Source: Actinomycetota bacterium
GTDB taxonomy: Bacteria > Actinomycetota > Thermoleophilia > Gaiellales > Gaiellaceae
Direction of reading: 5' to 3'
NCBI GenBank assembly: GCA_900299235.1
Contig: OMIZ01000142.1
Span: 1-61,281, forward strand
Length of the DNA: 61,281 bases
Position numbers and translations under genes: made by a program. The notes under the pieces were generated by a model, which did not search any database, had not been told where the DNA came from, and saw only the letters and a list, made by a program, of their open reading frames with translations. Positions within the stretch are counted from its first letter, which is position 1. Each line of letters starts with the position of its first letter. Of the stretch, positions 58,347-61,281 are shown piece after piece.

Positions 58347-59656
58347 TCCTCACCAATGCCTGGGTCGTCACGATGGACGACGCCGGCACGGAACACCCAA
58401 ACGGCTGGGTGCAGATCGAGGACGGACTGATCGTTGCGACCGGCTCGGGCGAACCGCCTGCCGGCCCGCGCGAGGATCTCGGTGGCGCGGTCGTCACACC
58501 CGGCCTGATCAACACGCACCACCACCTCTACCAGACGCTCACGCGCGCACGAGCAGTCGACGCCGACCTCTTCACGTGGCTGCGCACCCTGTATCCCCGG
58601 TGGGCGCGGATCGACGCTGAGATGGAGTACGCCGCCGCGCGCACCGGCCTCGCCGAGCTCGCACTTTCGGGCTGCTCAACCGTGTTCGACCACCACTACG
58701 TCTTCCCACGAGGCGTCTCGGGTCTCGTTGAGGCCGAGCTGCAGGCGGCACGGGAGCTCGGCGTACGGATCGTCGCCTCGCGCGGCTCGATGGATCTCGG
58801 CGAATCAGATGGCGGCCTCCCGCCCGACAACCTCGTCGAGTCGATCGACGACGTGCTGGCCGATACACAGCGCCTCGCTGGCATCGCCGATGGTGCGTGG
58901 ACGCAGGTCGTCGTCGCACCGTGCTCGCCGTTCTCTGTGACCACTCGCCTGATGGAAGAGTCGGCGGCGCTTGCCCGCACCCTCGGGCTGAAGCTGCACA
59001 CCCACCTCGCCGAGACCGTCGAGGAGGAGCAGTACTGCAGGGAGATCTATGGCTGCACACCCGTCGAGTACCTCGACCGCGTTGGCTGGCTCGGCGGCGA
59101 TGTCTGGTGCGCCCACTGCATCCATCTCTCCGACGCCGAGGTGCAGACGTTTGCCCACCACGGCGTTGGGGCCGCCCACTGCCCCACCTCAAACCTTCGG
59201 CTGGGCGCGGGTATCGCACCGATACGCGAGATGATCGACGCGGGCGTGAAGGTGGGGCTGGGCGTCGACGGCTCCGCGTCCAACGAGCGCAGCGACCTCT
59301 TCTTCGAGGTCAAACAGGCGTTGCTGATGGGCCGTGGCCGTGGTGGTGGGCGGTGGATGACCGTCCGCGAGGCCCTGCGGCTCGGCACACGTGGCGGCGC
59401 CGAGGTGCTTGGCCGCGACGACCTCGGGTCGCTCGAGCCGAGGAAGCGCGCCGACCTCGCGATCTGGCGCACGGATGGGCTTGAGCTCGGGGGTGCGGAG
59501 GATCTCGTCGCCGGCCTCGTTCTCGGCGGACCGATGCGTGTCGATCGCCTGATCGTCGGGGGCGAAGACGCGGTGCGTGACGGCCAACTCGTGCGAGCGA
59601 GCGAGCAGGAGATCGCCCGCGAGCACCGCATTCAGGCCGCAAGATTGTGGGCATGA
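58343..59656 (+). CDS. 8-oxoguanine deaminase-like amidohydrolase
   Basis: VVTPGLINTHHHLYQTLTRARAVDADLFTWLRTLYPRWARIDAEMEYAAARTGLAELALSGCSTVFDHHYVFP. Confidence 0.85.
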   Translation: MILTNAWVVTMDDAGTEHPNGWVQIEDGLIVATGSGEPPAGPREDLGGAVVTPGLINTHHHLYQTLTRARAVDADLFTWLRTLYPRWARIDAEMEYAAARTGLAELALSGCSTVFDHHYVFPRGVSGLVEAELQAARELGVRIVASRGSMDLGESDGGLPPDNLVESIDDVLADTQRLAGIADGAWTQVVVAPCSPFSVTTRLMEESAALARTLGLKLHTHLAETVEEEQYCREIYGCTPVEYLDRVGWLGGDVWCAHCIHLSDAEVQTFAHHGVGAAHCPTSNLRLGAGIAPIREMIDAGVKVGLGVDGSASNERSDLFFEVKQALLMGRGRGGGRWMTVREALRLGTRGGAEVLGRDDLGSLEPRKRADLAIWRTDGLELGGAEDLVAGLVLGGPMRVDRLIVGGEDAVRDGQLVRASEQEIAREHRIQAARLWA

Positions 59657-59937
59657 CCCTTTCCACCCACGTGCTCGACACCGAGCGCGGCGTGCCGGCC
59701 GCGGGCGTTCGCGTGGAGCTCTGGCACGACGGCGCGCTGGCCGCGTCGGGCGTGACCGACAGCGACGGGCGCATCCGCGATTTCGGGGCAGGCGAACCTG
59801 GCACCTACCGGGTCGCGTTTTACCCCCCGTCACCATTCTTCCGCCGCGTCGAGCTTGAGGTTGAGCTTGGCGAGGGGCACTTCCACGTTCCGCTGCTCTT
59901 CTCGTCGTACGGATGCGCGAGCTACCGCGGCAGTTGA
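59653..59937 (+). CDS. uraH: 5-hydroxyisourate hydrolase
   Basis: LSTHVLDTERGVPAAGVRVELW, C-terminal YRGS; ATGA overlap with the upstream stop. Confidence 0.93.
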   Translation: MTLSTHVLDTERGVPAAGVRVELWHDGALAASGVTDSDGRIRDFGAGEPGTYRVAFYPPSPFFRRVELEVELGEGHFHVPLLFSSYGCASYRGS

Positions 59938-60353
59938 GCGTCGCCGAGCTCTCCGAGCTCTTCGAGGGCCGCACGCGTTTCGTCGAACTCCTTGCGGAGG
60001 TCGAGAACCCGCTCGCCCATGCGCGCGAGATTGCCGTGACACTGACTGACACCGAGAAGCGCGAGGTGCTCGATGCCCACCCGCCGATCGGTGCGCGCCG
60101 CAACCTCAGTGCACGCTCACAGGCCGAGCAGGGATCTGACGACGACCCGGCGGTGCTCGAAGAACTCGCTTCACTCAACCGCACCTACGAAGACCGCTTC
60201 GGCTTCCGCTTCATTGTGTTCGTGAACGGACGCCCACGACGTGCAATAGTCCCCATCCTCAAAGAGCGCCTTGAGCGCAGCCGCGAGGAGGAACTCGCGA
60301 CCGCCCTCGACGAGCTCGTATCGATCGCGGAGGCACGATGGCGCAGCTCCTAG
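59913..60353 (+). CDS. uraD: OHCU decarboxylase
   Basis: LFEGRTRFVELLAE, LDAHPPIGAR, LNRTYEDRFGFRFIVFVNGRPR. Confidence 0.92.
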   Translation: MRELPRQLSVAELSELFEGRTRFVELLAEVENPLAHAREIAVTLTDTEKREVLDAHPPIGARRNLSARSQAEQGSDDDPAVLEELASLNRTYEDRFGFRFIVFVNGRPRRAIVPILKERLERSREEELATALDELVSIAEARWRSS

Positions 60354-61281
60354 CATTGAGCGACTACTGGTGGAGCTGGGCGAACATGCTCGTTCGCGGT
60401 CTGCACGTGGTGGCGGCGATCGGCTGGATCGGCTCGTCGTTCTACTTCATCGCGCTCGACAAGCACCTGGCACCACCCGCCGACCCGAAGGACGCCGAGC
60501 GTGGCGTCGGCGGCGAGGTATGGGAGGTGCACGGCGGCGGCTTCTATCGCGTCGAGAAGTTCACCGTGACACCGCATGAGCTGCCAAACCCGCTCTACTG
60601 GTTCAAGTGGGAGGCCTACACCACCTGGCTTAGCGGCTTCGGTCTGCTGATCGTCGTGTACTTCGCCCACGCGAAGACGTTCCTCGTCGACCCGACGCTC
60701 TGCAACCTCTCGACGACCGCGGCCGTGTGTCTCGCGGTAGGCGGGATCATCCTCGCCTGGGTCGTCTACGACTCGCTCTGCCGCATCTTTGCGAAGAACG
60801 AACTCGTGCTCGCCCTGTCGGTGCTCGTGTTCCTTGCCGCTGCGTCGTACACCGCCTGCCGGATCTTCGCGGGCCGCGCGGCGTTCGTTGAGGTCGGCGC
60901 AATGATCGGAACGATGATGGCGGCCAACGTCTTCTTCGTAATTATCCCGGCCCACTGGGAACTCGTTCGCGCGAAGGAGGCAGGTCGCGTACCCGACCCG
61001 CGCTGGAACAAGAAGGGCAAGCAGCGGTCGGTTCACAACAACTACCTGACGTTGCCGGTCGTGTTCGCGATGCTCTCGAACCACTTCTCGTTCACCTACA
61101 CGAGCAAGCACGCCTGGATCGTGCTCGTCGTGCTGATGGCGCTCGGCGCGCTGACCCGCCACTTCTTCAACCTGCACCACGAAGGGAAGGACGTGTGGTG
61201 GATCCCCGCCCTCGTCGTCGTTGGTCTTGCCGCGATTGCCCTGTGGCTGCGTCCCGCCCCGTTGAAGGTCGTTCCCGTAGC
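60338..61281 (+). CDS. puuD: Membrane-bound urate oxidase (PuuD-type), 3'-truncated by window end
   Basis: MAQLLALSDYWWSWANMLVRGLHVVAAIGWIGSSFYFIALDKHL...GGGFYRVEKFTVTPHELPNPLYWFKWEAYTTWLSGFGLL; open to the window end, so missing from the track. Confidence 0.88.
   Translation, partial: MAQLLALSDYWWSWANMLVRGLHVVAAIGWIGSSFYFIALDKHLAPPADPKDAERGVGGEVWEVHGGGFYRVEKFTVTPHELPNPLYWFKWEAYTTWLSGFGLLIVVYFAHAKTFLVDPTLCNLSTTAAVCLAVGGIILAWVVYDSLCRIFAKNELVLALSVLVFLAAASYTACRIFAGRAAFVEVGAMIGTMMAANVFFVIIPAHWELVRAKEAGRVPDPRWNKKGKQRSVHNNYLTLPVVFAMLSNHFSFTYTSKHAWIVLVVLMALGALTRHFFNLHHEGKDVWWIPALVVVGLAAIALWLRPAPLKVVPV

Overview
High-GC, densely packed bacterial chromosome segment. Gene content (futalosine menaquinone pathway, PDWY-type bc complex, leaderless-looking starts) fits an actinobacterium, possibly Thermoleophilia-like; the taxon is inference. 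No rRNA, tRNA, CRISPR, IS or prophage was recognised. Blocks in order: (1) surface-glycan genes with two overlapping ATP-grasp ligases, a glycosyltransferase and a flippase; (2) MFS exporter and leuA, the latter behind an unannotated Leu-rich leader ORF; (3) an almost continuous overlapping minus-strand train, 20825->9575: fumarate-reductase-like flavoprotein, two-subunit class I fumarase, ComA-type phosphosulfolactate synthase, cysH-C-D-N, DUF4395, TSUP exporter, secreted protein, O-antigen ligase, PIG-L; (4) MMPL, LysR, DUF354; (5) CapD/DegT/DedA joined to mqnC/A/E, polyprenyl synthase, menG and ubiX; (6) Rieske/cyt b/cyt b-c fusion; (7) ubiD with small unknowns, hemL and hemB; (8) envelope/glycosyltransferase genes; (9) a purine-to-allantoin cluster (xanthine dehydrogenase, adenine deaminase, 8-oxoguanine-type deaminase, uraH, uraD, membrane urate oxidase puuD truncated by the window end). 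Main leads: a sulfate-to-C3-sulfonate gene train; a leaderless leucine leader peptide with a possible translational attenuator; at least eight start codons placed 6-7 nt after a TANNNT box; overlapping divergent -10 boxes between xdh and ade; a prenyl-synthase-like orphan protein; and an SD-bearing small ORF running through a perfect hairpin. All names come from reading motifs by eye, with no database search.
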